NCBI RefSeq assembly: GCF_014529535.1
Contig: NW_023503423.1
Span: forward strand, 9,385,340 to 9,449,339
DNA: 64,000 bases
Direction: 5' to 3'
Source of the DNA: Bradysia coprophila
Lineage: Eukaryota > Arthropoda > Insecta > Diptera > Sciaridae
Part shown: piece by piece, positions 15,601 to 30,600 of the stretch
Layout: the number at the start of each line of letters is the position of its first letter
Numbering within the stretch: position 1 is the stretch's first letter
Translations under genes and position numbers: made by a program
Notes under the pieces: model-generated
What the model was told of the DNA's origin: nothing
What the model saw: the letters and a program-made list of their open reading frames with translations, nothing else
Database searches by the model: none

Positions 15601-18600
15601 TTTTATAAATTCGAATTTTGTGTTCGTTTTTGTTTTAAATTATTATCTTTTCCAGATGAATGCCCCATTCATAATGGGTGATATTCTAGCGATTAATTTG
15701 AATTTTAGTGGTCGTTTCCGATTGAAACACAAAATTGTTCTGAACTGAAAATGTTGGGATGGTTGAGCAGATCTTGTTTTTATCGAAGTTTTAACTTAAA
15801 CGATTTTTGTGTGTGGATTGCCTGCTGAATAAAGAACCTCGCAGCGATCACTCTACCGTAGTTGCCTCTAGAGGTGATCGGATTCTAAACTAAATTAAGA
15901 ATTCATAATAAAATCGCTTGAAGTCAGGCTCGAATTGACCGATTTCCTGAGTACTGATCCTATTTCCAAAGAAAGGTCATTCAGTCCACTTCAGGCTATG
16001 ATTATTCATTTCTGTATTGCGACTTCACTTCAGACCACTCCTAGAACACAAAAAAGTCATCTGAAGTTCATGAGCAGTGATAGTATAACGATGATGGCCT
16101 CTCGATTAAACTGATTTTAAATTATGTTAGGGGCCATTTACAAACTATGCACGCTCTAGAGAGACGATAATGAACTGACAAAAGCGTACGTTTCAACATT
16201 TTCGAAATTTTCTTCGGTCATTCGTATGTACGCTGGTAGAGGTAATATGAATTGCGAGAATTTTGGCATGGATATGGGTAATTTATGAAAAATTGCCTAA
16301 GATTCTCAAAAATACCCGAATTCTGATCTCTGTTCAATGTCGTACCTTCCTAACACTTTGAGAACCTTAATTGTTAAATCGGAAATGATCAAAATCTAAA
16401 AATCGCTAGATGCGCATAACATTGTACATATAAATGTAGTTGAAAGAAATTTGTTTTTAGATGTATTGATAGAGATGATTGCAACAGATCCAAAGTCATC
16501 GTTTTTCCGTCAGAATGGTTGGTTTTTATTGATTCTGCAATGGATGCCACTCGAATGATTTAGCATTTTGTTGGCCAATTATTCAAAAATAAAAATAGAA
16601 ATCGGTGCAGGGGCCGTAAGTTAAGACATGAATTTGCTTCAGTTGTTTTTTGCTGATTCATTCACACAAACAGAACTCCTTATGTGTCTTTACGGTTTAC
16701 GGTTCTTATACGGTTTTACCACTATCACCGTGCGTGTCTGTAACTATTTCACCCGTATAAAGACGTATCAGAAGGTTTGTTTGCATGAGTGACCATCTGA
16801 AAAACAAGAGACATAAATTCATGCCTAAATTACACTGACATTCCCTGTAACAATTTCTATGCGTTTGGACATCAAATATCGTGGTGTTAACAGTATTCCC
16901 AATCGGATCAACTTAGCCTGTCCATCCCATTGTATCTGTAAAATCCAACCTCTTTTTTAACGATTTGAATTTATACTTTTTGTACATACCTTACAAGAAA
17001 TTTAGTGCTGATGTCATCGACTGAAGTAATGAAGCATGAGAACAATAAGTAATTAACATCAAGGTTAACGAAACCCAAAATTCGACAATTTATTTCGTTA
17101 GATTTAAGAGAACATTCTGTACATAAATCCATATGTGTTTGACTTAGTCGGATGGAAACAACCATACTTATCTCGATGTACTCTTTACCGTTAGGTGAAT
17201 GTAATCAATGTCCATGATTTTAGCGCAACCATGTCGCCAAAACGAATTCACTTGTGGTGACGGTAGCTGCATACCCGAATATCGAAAATGTGATCAACGT
17301 CGCGACTGCCGTGATGGTTCCGACGAAACAAATTGCATAGACTCAGGTTCCCAACAGGGATGTCCACCTGGACAGTGGCAGTGTCAATACGGCGATTGCA
17401 TTCCAGCATCGGGTCTCTGTGATGGTCGACCTGATTGTCGCGATCATTCAGATGAACGAAATTGCCGTAAGTATTTTAAGCGTCAAATTGCAAATTTTAG
17501 TCAAAAAGCTTCGTTCGATGTACAAATTTGCTCAATTTTCGATTCACATAATTTCATTGAACCATATTGATGTTCATGCAATCACCCATCCACATTCTAT
17601 ATATTTCTCCATCGCCATTCATCCCATTTGATCGATGATATTTAAAAGTGCCGGAGGAAATTGAAGAGGAACCGTGCGCGAAAGACATGTTTCGCTGTGA
17701 AAATGGACCTTGTATTCATGAATCGCTACACTGTGATGGTGTTATTGATTGTCCATTTGATATAAGCGATGAGCTTGATTGTCACACTTTGTATTATAAT
17801 TTGTGTAAGTGGTCGTTTGTGATGGGTGCATATACATCCCATTTACCTTACCGTTTTTTGAGTTTTGTATTTAGTCGAGAGTGGATTCATTTAACCTACA
17901 GCTAATTTTAACTGGAAGTTGTAGCTGTGAACTGCGCAGATACTGACCACTAAACAAAAGTTCTTAGAAGTTTATTGTGCTTTTACCCAGAATGTAAAAT
18001 TGTATCGAATTTACACCAGTTGACTGTCTTCAGCTGTTCTATAATATTGATTTACTGGATACGTTGTTATCGTATCACTGTACAATCTGTATAGCATCTG
18101 AAGAGCGCCAGCCGGTACACATTTTATTTTTGCACAATTTTATACATTTTAACATAATTATTGTGATGAAATTAACAAGCTTTTACGATATACTGCTTAC
18201 GCTTCTATGTTGATAGCTATACCGTCCGTGGATACTTTATTAAACATAAATATTTCGTATCGATGATAAATCATATTCTTTCTGCTGCGAACTTTTCTTG
18301 TTAAGGCCAGTTCATGGTCGCATATATCGCAAAAATCTATGCGAGTATGAACTGGCCTTAAGCCTATATTTACAACAAAAAAATTGTTGCAGTTGACGTC
18401 AGTGGAATGTAGATAGAAATTTCCCACAGTTGATTTTCAGTTGGCCCACTTTTGCAAACAAAACTGCTTATACGTGTTTTTACATGTGGACCATTGCCTA
18501 TATATTCCCATTAAAAATTTCGATAACGTCCACAGCAATCGTAATCGCACTGAATATTTCCCAGGAACTGAATTAGTTCGGAAGATCAGCTGAATGTGTT

Positions 18601-21600
18601 CTGAAACCTTTTTTTACCCGAAGATCCGAAATTTTCCAAACAATTTTCTTGACTGTTGTTGATTCAACAATAGCTTTTCAAAGCAAACCAAATGTTGTCG
18701 CCTCAATGAGTTTTTAACCACTGCAGTACTAAACAGATATTTATGCTACAAGTTGCGAACAGTCATTGCTTTTGTCACTAGATGTGAATTATCAAACGAG
18801 CGAAGCGAGACAAGAGCAGGCACTTGCACAACGTGATGTATACAACGTTTTGTTTTACGCAATTTCGTCATAAAATCACTTTTCATGCATAAATTAGGAA
18901 CCAGTGACGAACGAGTGTAAAATGAGGATCAAATACGCCGTAAATATTTATTGAAAATCCATTTACTGCTGGATTCAAATATTTTCTGTACTTCTATCTG
19001 GAAAGGTCAATTTGTCATATGTTTTTTCGATATCGGTATCGATATTGATAATGGACATGAACAAGTGCGGCAAAGTGATTTTGTTGCAATATTACATTAA
19101 TTTTGTTTCGCTACTTGTGTGGAAATGCGATTTTACGCACAGAATGTGTTGCTAAACTCATCTGCGGCTCGTGATGACATTTTCGTTCGTAAAACACATA
19201 TATCCATGATAGCTAGTTTTCGTGACTAAAATCATTCCGTAAACTAACCATTTTTGTAGCATAATGCATTCGTTTTACCTTTTTAATTGCATTTCCGTTC
19301 AAATTCAGTCGAGAATAATTTGAATACAAAATTTTCTTTTCATTTTAAATTAATTTTCTTTCTCAATATTTTTAGACAATAACACAGCTACCACAGAAGC
19401 ACCACGATTGAATCTCAAAACATACCCGAATGAGCAAACTATTAAAGAAAGTAAGTACAAAACGATTCGATTTTTAAAGATATCAATGGTGATGGTTTGC
19501 GTATAACATGAAAAAATTTTCACAATTTTTATTTTTATTAAAATCTTTTCCTTTTGAATTTCAACGAACCATCTCCACCTATTTTTTGTTGTTGTAAATA
19601 TTATTATTTTTTGACTAAAATACTTTTCTTTCTTCAATTTGATTCTCTTTTTATTTTAACTAACAACCAAAAGGACAAATCAGGGAGGGTAAGTGACAAA
19701 AAGAATTAATACTGCAAGCTATTTTAGTCCATTGTTGGATGCTGACACCATTCAATGCATGAGAATGATAAATTATAATTTTGGAATCGGATACATTTTC
19801 CGTACATTTTATTTTATGACTGTCTAATACATTGTTCAGCGTAAATCCATCCAATGGAATTGTTTATTCATTTCATCATTGTCACTGTTTCGTAAAAATA
19901 AGGTTGATCCAATTCCTGGATCAACCAAACTATTACACCATGTTATTCCACCGATTGTATCATTTGTCATTACATGCGTCAAAGCCCGTGTTCTTATTTC
20001 AATATGCAACCACTAATTTCGACGCCCTCAGCATGTAAAATCGGTTGAATAAAACGGAATAAAAATGAAAAGCCTCGTATTTGTTGGTTTGTTGATCTCG
20101 GCCTCGTCTCGGATCAACAAAATTCGCACGAAAACTCGACAAGGGATACAAATTTGAGAATTTTAGTTCTCGTTTGAATTTCGTTGATCCGAGGCGAATC
20201 CGAGGTCGATAAATACACTAAAGAGTGGCGTTTGTTTCACGTTTATCCAGAGTTTTGTAATGGATTGTACATGTTAGGGATGTCATTGTTGTAGATAACA
20301 GATGACTAAGCGTATTTATGAATGGTTAATTGATTGACCGACGTCATCATCCAACGAAAATCATAAAATATGGACACAATTTTTTCAAAATTAATTTTTC
20401 GTAATTCAGTGTGGATGAAATAGTCGGAAGCATTTCGGCTTTGTCTTGGATCTACAGTTTCTCATCTGTTTTCATTACAAAATCTGTTGCATAAATAACC
20501 ACATTACACGAGCAACACAGTGCCTGTGTTACAACTTTACTGCCGTAATTTTCATAAGGAACTCAACTTTTTAGAAAACAAAAGAATTTCTATTGTTCTC
20601 AATAAAGTTAGTTCTCTTATGTAAATTACGGCAGAATAGAAAAGCATGAAGAATTGGATGTGGCCATAGATCTTCCTTCACTCGATATAAAAATCGATTG
20701 CGACGATAAATTTAAAAATTCGTTTCATTGCACAACAAATCACTTATAATGGGATGTAACTCGCACTGAACTGGTGAAAGGGATAACATTATCAGGAAAA
20801 ACTAACCGTAATATTCTTGTCCCAAAATTAGGTCGTGAAGTCGTGTTCCAATGTCGTGATGAAGGACCAATCAGAGCTCGCGTGAGATGGGCTCGACCAG
20901 CCGGCCGACCACTTCCACCAGGCTCCAGAGATAACAATGGACGACTGGAAATTCCGAATATTAGGGTAAGGTTTTGAAAGGCACTTGGTCTACTTCATTT
21001 TTGTGATAATTGTCTGAATTGCAGCAAGAACATAATGGCGAGTACATATGTGAGGCAGTCGGATATCCATCGTCAACAAAAGGATCTCAAGTTTCCGTCT
21101 TTTTAAATGTAGAGAAATGTAAGTTTTCTTGCTGTATCTTTAGCTGGAATATATTTAATCTATTCATATGCCCAATAACTAACTGCTCTGCTCAACACAA
21201 GAGCATAGTTCAATCATTGTCGATAAGCAATTTTTTATAGAATACAAATCCGAAAGTAATGTTTCCCTGCTAAAATCATTAATTTTTACCAAAACATTCC
21301 CAATAATCTGCAGTGTGGAGTAAATACAATTTCATCAAACCGAATAAAAAGCTCAAATACGGAATAGTTCCTCATATTGATTTCGAATTTTTCGGACCAG
21401 GTACATGAAAGTGTTCCATAAAAATCAACCTTCGGTTCGGAAGAATATTTTGTTTTGCTAAAATTTCTAATTTCCTTTTCATGCTAACCAATTGTGATAT
21501 CCATTCGGTACATATGCGATGCAAATGCGCAAAGTAACTTTTTTGTGTGAAAATGAGTCAAACATTCAATCCTTTACAGTCGACCCCATCCATGACCGTC

Positions 21601-24600
21601 CACCAACAGCCTGTGGAGTTACCCAAGCAACTTGCATGAATGGCGATTGCATTGACAAGAGCAAAATCTGTGACGGAATTTATGACTGTAATGACGGATC
21701 AGACGAGTCCAGTTGCAGCACTTCGCACCGCTGTGAGCCCAACGAATTCAAATGTAACAATAAGAAATGTGTTCTGAAAACGTGGCGTTGTGACGGAGAA
21801 AATGACTGTGAAGACAATTCCGACGAACAAGCTTGTGTGGCGAATTCAAGCTCGGCCTGTAGATACGACGAATTTCAATGTCGAAGTGGCCAGTGCATTC
21901 CAAAGTCATTCCAATGTGACACACACGCCGATTGTTTGGATAGTTCGGACGAGGTTGGATGTGCAGCACCGAGTGTAGCTCAACCACCGCCGCCGATGGT
22001 ACAATTGCAACCTGGCTCTATTTTCAATATAACTTGTCGTGCAGTGGGTGTTCCAGTGCCGTTGATTGTGTGGCGCTTGAATTGGGGCCATGTTCCCGAC
22101 AAATGTTCGTCGACGAGTAATAATGGATACGGTGTACTCACATGTCCGAACGTTGAAGTACGTGATTCTGGTGCCTATTCATGCGAAATTATTAACTCCA
22201 TGGGCACACATTTCGTAACTCCGGATACCATTTTGATTGTCAGTGGAAATGATACCGTATGCCAGAGTGGATTTTTCAACAAGAAAGCAAACCGACCGGA
22301 AGAATGCATTTCGTGCTTCTGTTTCGGAGCTAGTACACAATGTTCAAGTGCAGATTTGTTTACCTATTCGCTTAAGCCACCAGTAACTTCATTGACTGTG
22401 GTTGGTGTGGTTGGACCATGGAATGGAGCGCGAAACGATATTGCCATCACAGATTTTAAGAAACACGATCTAATTGCAACAAGACACGGAGTGCAGTTGA
22501 GATTGGCCAACATTCCACTATCTCGAGAGTATCCTTACTATTCACTACCCGATGACTATCACGGCAACCAATTGAAGTCGTACGGCGGTTTCTTCAAATA
22601 TGATGTCGAGTATGATGGCCAAGGCTCACCAAATGATGCTCCCGATGTGATTCTTACCGGTAATAGCTACAATTTAGTGTATCGTTCACATAATCGCATC
22701 GAAAACGGCATTCGAAACTCTGTATCTGTGGCATTTGCACCTGGCCACTGGCACACAACTGACGGACGTCTTGCGTCCCGTGAAGAAATAATGATGGCTT
22801 TGGCCAACGTTCAAAATATTCTGATCAAATTGCAGTATGTTGACCATGTACAGAGACAAGTCGAACTATTGAACATCTTTATGGACTCAGCAGCTAATTA
22901 CGATCAAGGATTAGGCTCAGCATCGTTGGTAGAAGAATGTCGTTGTCCCATTGGCTATTCGGGATTGTCATGTGAGTCATGTTCACATGGATATGTTCGA
23001 CAACAAACTGGCGCTTGGTTGGGACGATGTGTTCCAGAAGCTGAACCATGCCGACCTGGTACTTACGGAGATCCTGAACGTGGAATTCTTTGCAAGGTAA
23101 GATGTTCGTTGAGAAATCAAATCTTTGTGCCGTTTCATTCACCTCATCTTCTTTTTTTCAACAAATAGCCGTGTCCTTGTCCTCTCACAAACTCGGGCAA
23201 CCAATTTGCTCGAACCTGCTCTCTTGGACCTGATGGTGATGTAATTTGTGACTGTGAACGTGGATACACAGGCCGTAGATGCGAAGTGTGCGACAGAGAT
23301 TATGCTGGAAATCCATCGTATCCGGGCGGATCCTGTCAGCCGATACAACAAAGTCACTGTGATGCCCGCGGAACGTATCGAACACATGCAAATGGCGTGT
23401 GTGAATGCAAGAAACATGTAACTGGAGCCCGATGTGATCAGTGTTCTGCATCTTCGTTCAATTTGAATGCAATTTCGCCAACCGGTTGCACGGACTGTTT
23501 CTGTACCGGTGTGTCGAAATCGTGTACCAGCAGTTCATATTACAGAGATTCGATACATTCCACGTTTACACCGAGCAGGAATGAATTCTCATTGATCACG
23601 GACTACGAAAATCCAGATGATGCTGAGATCGGAGTGCACACATCCAGCTATGAAGTATCATTCTCTGGTAGTTCAAATGATCCGAACGTCTATTATTGGA
23701 AATTGCCAAGTCGATTCGTTGGAAACAAAATCACGTCATATGGCGGCAATTTGAACTACACAATCCGTTATGTTCCACTTGCTGGAGGAGTTATGTCTCG
23801 GAACAGTGCACCAGATGTGGTCATTCGCAGCTTGAATGACATAGAAATTCTACATTATCGCAGAGAAGAAGTGGCACCAAGTGGATCTCAAGCGTATGTT
23901 GTACCGATATTGGAAGGAAATTGGCAAAGAACTGACGGCAACACAGTCAATCGCGAACATCTTCTAATGACCTTGGCCGATGTCTCTGACATATTCATTA
24001 AAGCTACATACACAACGATAACCGAAGAGGCTGCATTATCTCATGTCAGTCTTGACATTGCTACTGAACAAAGTACTGGATCATATCAACGTGCTGTTGA
24101 AGTTGAACAATGTACATGCCCACCGGGACATGAAGGATTATCTTGTGAAGACTGTGCACCAGGCTATAAGCGAAGCATCGGCGGCCTATATCTTGGGCTC
24201 TGTGAACCGTGCTCTTGTAATGGTCATTCGGACGAATGTGACCCGGAAACCGGTAGATGTTCGAACTGTCGCGATAACACTTACGGAGACGAGTGCGAAT
24301 TTTGCGAACCTGGCTTCGAAGGAAACGCCAGCAATGGAACACCATATGACTGCACGAAGGGCAACGATCCATATCCTCCGACGAAAAGGCCAGACACAGG
24401 CGATTACACAAAATGCGACCAATGCGATCATAGAGGTGTGATTGCATGTGACCGTCATTCACGCACATGCGTCTGCAAGGCTAATACCATTGGCACCAAA
24501 TGTGATCAGTGTCGCGAAGGAACGTATAACCTCCAAGAATCAAATCCATCTGGCTGTTCAGAATGTTTCTGTTCCGGCGCTTCACGAAGCTGTTCATCGT

Positions 24601-27600
24601 CTCGCTTGTATTTGGAACAAATTCCAATGATCATTTTCGAGGATAAGTTCACAATAACGAATCGGTTAGGTGAGCCCAGAACAGCCAATGAGCACCTTAA
24701 CATAGACGTGTCAGCAAATATGTTGTCAGCAAATGTGGACGGTTCAGAGACATTTTATTGGAGTCTACCTGCTCGATTCTTGGGTAACCAGATCTTGTCA
24801 TATGGTGGCTCATTGAACTTCACCACACGAAATGTGGCCGACGGAGAATATGTTCCCGATCAAGATGTCATTTTGACTGGAAACGGTTTGACATTGTTCT
24901 GGACACGGCGCTATTATGTGGAAGGGGTATGGACATTTCTTTCCGCGACAAATTCTTTGCAATTTTTCAAACGATTTCTTTGCAGGCGGATTCCGTTAGA
25001 TTGATTGAAAGCGAATGGCAGAGCGTCGAACGAAGCGGTACACGTCCTGCATCGCGCTCAGATCTTCTGACAGTATTGAGTGATCTGCAGTACATTCTGA
25101 TCAGAGCTTCATTGAAAGAGACCGTCTATGAGGTACAAATTAGTGATGTATCATTGGACACTGCCGTTCAGCAACAAACTGGCCAAAGTGCCGTTGAAGC
25201 TGTTGAAGTTTGTAGGTGTCCGGCGGGATATAGCGGAACAAGTTGTGAGGTTAGTCAATAGATTTAGGTTTTTTATATGTCAGTTTTGATGGTCACGGGG
25301 GCAATTCAATTTAATCTTCCGAACCATTCTTTCGACAGACTTGTACACAAAATTACTATCGTGACGTACACGATCGTTCCGCTGGTCTCTTGGGCGTATG
25401 TAAACGTTGCCCGTGCTCTGAGAATGCTGACTCATGCAGTGTTGGCTACGATCAACGTGTGGTGTGCAACTGCCGAAGTGGATATTACGGTGAAACTTGC
25501 AGCGAATCGAGTGAGTAGAGATTTTAATTTTCGAATTGAGAAAAATTAAATTTTCCTTTTTTAACAATCAATTTATACCAAATTGCATGATGAACATCAT
25601 TTTCACAACTATTTATGAATCTAATTGCATAAATTCCGATTTCATGCACTAATTTCTTTAGTGGCGTTACCAAATCATTTGCACTTTTGGTAAGGTGAAA
25701 AGTGAAAAAAAAAATTGTTTTTTTTTGACAAATTTATTTTTTATCATTTTTTTAAGCGGCCTACAAGTCTCTCTATTCACCAAATTATTTTTATCAATAA
25801 CCATCATTCTTACACTCATCTCTTTCATTATTTAGATGGAACCATTTGTTCTCATTTTTCCATAAATTTCTTCAATAAAACCGATGATACTGACGATGAT
25901 TATTATGTCATTATCAGCAAACAAAACGTAATTGTTGGCATATTACGGAATTTTCGAAAAGGTTGAGCAAACATCACATTTTTCATTAAAAAATATAAAT
26001 CGTGGGGACTTAGAATTTACTTTATTGTTTGGCTGTTTTACATTTCTCTTTTTTTTTGTGTGTGGAAAATATTTTGTTCGTCTTATTACAGTGTCGGTAG
26101 CAACGTCAAGAAGTTACTACTTTAATTCCCATGTAACTCTCGGCCAAACCCATTTTCTTGCAAGCTGAGGCTCGAGTTTTTTTTTTCCTAAAGAATAGTA
26201 ATTAGTATTACAAGACGCGAAAGTAAAGCAAAATCCAATTTGTGTGAATCTTGCAGCCCGTTTCCGAAGATACGAAGGGGCCATCACACAGTTTTTTAGT
26301 AATTTAGCTTGTTGTACCACGACATGTGAAAATACTTAAAATCAGTCGTCCAAATCTGATCCATTCAATAGTAATTTACATGACTAGGGATGAAAAGTAG
26401 AGTTTTCGTGTCAATATTTGTTGATCCGAGGTCAATAAACACTCGAGGCCTTTTATTTTTATCCCAAGTTATGTAATGGATTTTACATTCTTGAAAACAT
26501 GGAAAATGCGATTTTTGACACGTGTAGCATGTAGTACTATTTTGTCTTGTGTGGTTGAGTCCTTCGCCTTCCGCTACAGACACTACAGTTGGTAAAAGAA
26601 AAAGTTCAAAACAATTACGAAGTTCTTTACTCACTGAACCCACTGAACTCTAACGCAAATTTCAATGAAGTAATGACTCCTTTTCCAGTGTTGGAGTGAG
26701 TAAACCATTTCACATGCGTTGAAATCCGTACTTTTCATGCAACTCTTTCAACTGACCACGTTGTCGGTTATTGTGACTTGTCAACTTTAGGCACACCGGA
26801 AAGTGCTAAGGGAGTCGAGGAATTTATACCTTCAAATAAATTTCTAAAAATCGTGTTAACACGTAAAATCCATGACAAAACTCGGGATAAAAGTGAAAAG
26901 TCACGTTTTCGTGTGTTTGTTTAAATTTCTATCGTTTCATCCCTTGTTAAGCCAATGACCATCGTCATTTTCAGGGCAACATTGTTATCAATGCGTACAT
27001 CGAATCCAGTGAACGTACTCGTTGAACTAGTCTCGTTCGTCACAGTTTACTGTCTGTCCTTAATTGAAGAGAGAAAATTTAAACTTTAAAACCTCCCGCC
27101 TAAGCTTGCAAAACCAATCGATTACGTGAAAATCTGTAACTTTTTGACGCTGTTACCCACCCACACTATAGTCATTGATTTACTTTATCTTCTTTTTTGT
27201 ATTTCTTCTGTTATTTCATAGAAATTTTTACAATTTTGTCAACGTGTCGTTCATTCTGCTCTACCGCTTCATGTTGATACTTCGATCGGGCGTTTATGTT
27301 TTCTTACATCATTTTTACACACTTGCTTTCAATCGACAATTTTTTTTAAGTATATTTAGCAAGGTCAATATGGTAAATTATCACAAGTTAACACTATTAA
27401 TAATTACACTATAAGCTGCACAGACCACGGAACGTTTCTAGGTGAATTGAATAAGTTGGTGAATCGAAATTCAGCACATCTCCGATTAATGGGTTTAATC
27501 AATTTACAACATAAAGTCGAACAACTCCAAAAATTTCCCAATAGATGCAGAGCCCATGTGGAGTATCAAAAGACAAGAACGAAAAATGATTGTTCTGATA

Positions 27601-30600
27601 ACTTTGTTGGGCGCTAAAGAGAATAGCCGTTTTCCACTTCGTTGAAAATCCAAATGAGCTTACTGTTGGTTTTCATCTCAGGTAGAGATATGGCATGGGT
27701 TCGAAACCATGATTTGATGAAGGACTTTTATGCACGTGGCCTCAAAGTCTTATTTTATTGTGGGGTACTTCTGCATGTTCTCGGTTTTCGTTAAGAAAAA
27801 GCAAGAAACAATCAATACACGAACCGAGCTTTACAAGTTGATTGATTTTCATGTCATGCTCGGAGTGGGGATTTTTATTCGATGAGAATTGTTTTGATGA
27901 TATTTTTAAACCGACGACATTACGTCTCTGTGAAAAATTATATTTTATTGTCCGAGCCAATGGCAAAATGAATAAACGAGCAGGTCAACGTAAAATTGTA
28001 ACTTGAAATTATGTTGATCTTTGTCTTGAACTAAGGCTAGGAACAGGTGATTACGGCTTAACCTGAACTGAAAATGTTTACCTGACCTGAATTTACTTGA
28101 GATCTGAGAATCAGTAAAATTTCAGGTAAATCTGGTCAGATATCAGGTATACCTGAACAAATTCCATCAGATATACCTAAAGTCTGACCAGATTTACGTG
28201 GAATTTTACTAATTTAAAGATTTCAGGTAAATTCATGTCAGGTCTTAGATTAGATTAGATTAGATGGGAGGGTGTAAGCCCAGCACCTAAGCCTCAGATG
28301 GGCCTGTTGTGCTATTGTACAAGTCTCTTGATCATATGGACTGTGATTTTACATCATATCTCTCCCGACTTAGATTGTTCACAAATCGACCGTGTGTTAA
28401 CGTCCCATACGTTGTGAATTCTCCAAGCCGTGGGTGGTATGCGAATACCACAACCATCACTAATTGACCTGTACATTTTCCCAAAGATGGCGCTATCAAC
28501 ATTGTCATGTTGTAGCTCTTTCTACTATTGACATTATGTCGATATGGTTTCTTTTATGGAGAAAGCGAATGTTGGGTTTTTTGATATTTCCGACTTTGTT
28601 ACGGTTACGGCTATTAGTTTTAGGTAATAGCAAGTGTCTAATCACCATAGGCCATGAGTTGCCTCTTCGTATAAATCGCCATGCCACCATGTGACTGAAC
28701 TCGTTCTGGCGTTGCAGGTTGTAGCGTTTGAATGATTCGTATTTCGTCATATCCCTTGACATCCATACAACGTATCAATCAATAGATCTGTTAAACCTCG
28801 CGGTCATTTTGGAGTACAAGATAGTTTCTGTATCTTGGGATTGTACCACAGCAAATTTGTAAAAATTTGCTATGTGGTTTTGGGGTGTCAAATGAGAACC
28901 CGAAGCGTTTGTACCTTACCTGCACTAAAATTGACTGCCAGATGCCATACGGCAATGTGTCATTTTCGTACATTAATCGAGCACGTAATTTAGCATTAGC
29001 TTCTGGTAGAGTCGATTGTTAATCCGTAAACCGACGCCACGAAGCACATGTTAAATAACAAAGGAAATAACACAATTGTTGATATCGCACAATGAGGCGA
29101 GAACGACTTTATTGATCAAAGAGAAAATGACCTACGAGAACAACACTTTGACTTCGTTAATAAAACCTTTAAAATAATTTCACCATTTAAACATTACAGC
29201 AAAATAAAAACACCAAAGCCGTAAAAGTTGGCACAGAAATTAGACAAAATCGAAAATGAATTCACACACAGCCACACAAAAGAAACACTTTTAGAGAGCA
29301 ACGCATAAACACGTCCGTTCTCTGTGACTGCCGTTGTCCAACCATCTCATGTCAGGTCAGTTTAGATTCTACTATTCTCAGGTCGAAATTCAGGCTCAGA
29401 ACAAGAGATGCCTGACCTGGTCCGAGTCTTATGTAAACTCAAAACCAACTTCTTATGGGGTCGTCTTCTACAGTTTTATTCGTTCCACACAATGTTAACA
29501 AAAGAAACGTAAAGAGAGTCGATTTAACGTGTGGAGTTAAAGAAATGGAAAGAGAGTGCTACTATTGTGTGATGAAATGCATGTGGAACGAGTAGAAAGA
29601 ATGTAACGAACAAAACCACCAAAAAAGGATCATGAATTAAGTTTAACGTTTTGGGAATTAATCCAATCGTGAAACTAAACTGAGTAAATTCATGGAAACT
29701 TGAAAGCCTTAATATCTTCTTGCTATTATTGTAACGAGAGTATTGGGCAAATATGTACAACGTTCACATTATTTAATCATAAATTAAGGCACACATATTT
29801 CGCGGGGCTACATACACACCAATTTAACCAACTAATACCTTCATGTCTCTCAAATTAATATCCAAAAAAAAGTTTGGAAATTTGTGCTAATCATAAATAT
29901 TGACATAAGAAACCAATCAAACTATAAATTCCGCAGCCTATCAACCACCGACAACACATCGTCCCAGACCAATACCCCCAACAATTCAGGTAATCGTCTC
30001 ATCGCCAGTCCTGCAAATTGTTGATGTCGGAAACACCGTTCGCTTGTCATGTTCTGGTTTCCACATCGTCAAGAAAATTCCGATTACGGTTCGTTGGATC
30101 AAAAAAGAGGGTCGCCTACCAGACCGTGCATATGAAGACCATGGAACTTTGGTCATCACAAATGTTCAATATGATGATAGCGGTGTGTATACATGTCGCG
30201 CCAATGTTGGTGACGAAGTAGCTGAAGAAGATGTGACTGTTACTGTTGGAGGTGAGTGAATCGGCAATTTTTATATTTGAATGAATTGATTTTGTCACCA
30301 TCTTCCTTACAAAGCTTTCTCGGAAGAATTTATGAAAAAATACGGTAACTTTCGGTCGATTAACATTCAATTGTAGTTCCTACAGTAGAAACGCATGTCG
30401 ATTAATCTTAAATAGTACTTTGAAAGCATAATATGCAACGTGTCAATGATAATATTTCAGGTGACAGTCCTCGACCGCCACATATTACATTAAGTCCATC
30501 CTACATCGAAGTGGATGAAGGAACTTCATCAGAAGTACAGTGTCAATCGGCAGGCACACCACCAGTTCAATATTCTTGGGAACGACTGAATGGCGACTTA

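Larger units (their letters stand above)
17805..19375. other. Intron
   Basis: No exon seen. It holds a 61-bp hairpin at 18301-18361 and a half copy of the 13004 MITE at 18389-18485. Confidence 0.55.
25511..29936. other. 4.4-kb intron with retroposed insertion
   Basis: No exon was found. It contains a half copy of the 1322 element (26786-26854), an ACCTGA/TCAGGT repeat region (28.05-28.25 kb), and a 1.1-kb insertion at 28245-29346 with target duplications. Confidence 0.6.

Noticed and set aside
15655..15700. TTTTCCAG followed by a cysteine codon, like the start of another LDLa exon
   Set aside because: The frame meets TGA after eight codons, no phase-1 donor precedes it, and the LDLa pattern does not continue.
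21748..24468. Minus-strand and shifted frames across the laminin IV exons
   Set aside because: They are shadows of the strongly coding plus-strand exons, without domains of their own.
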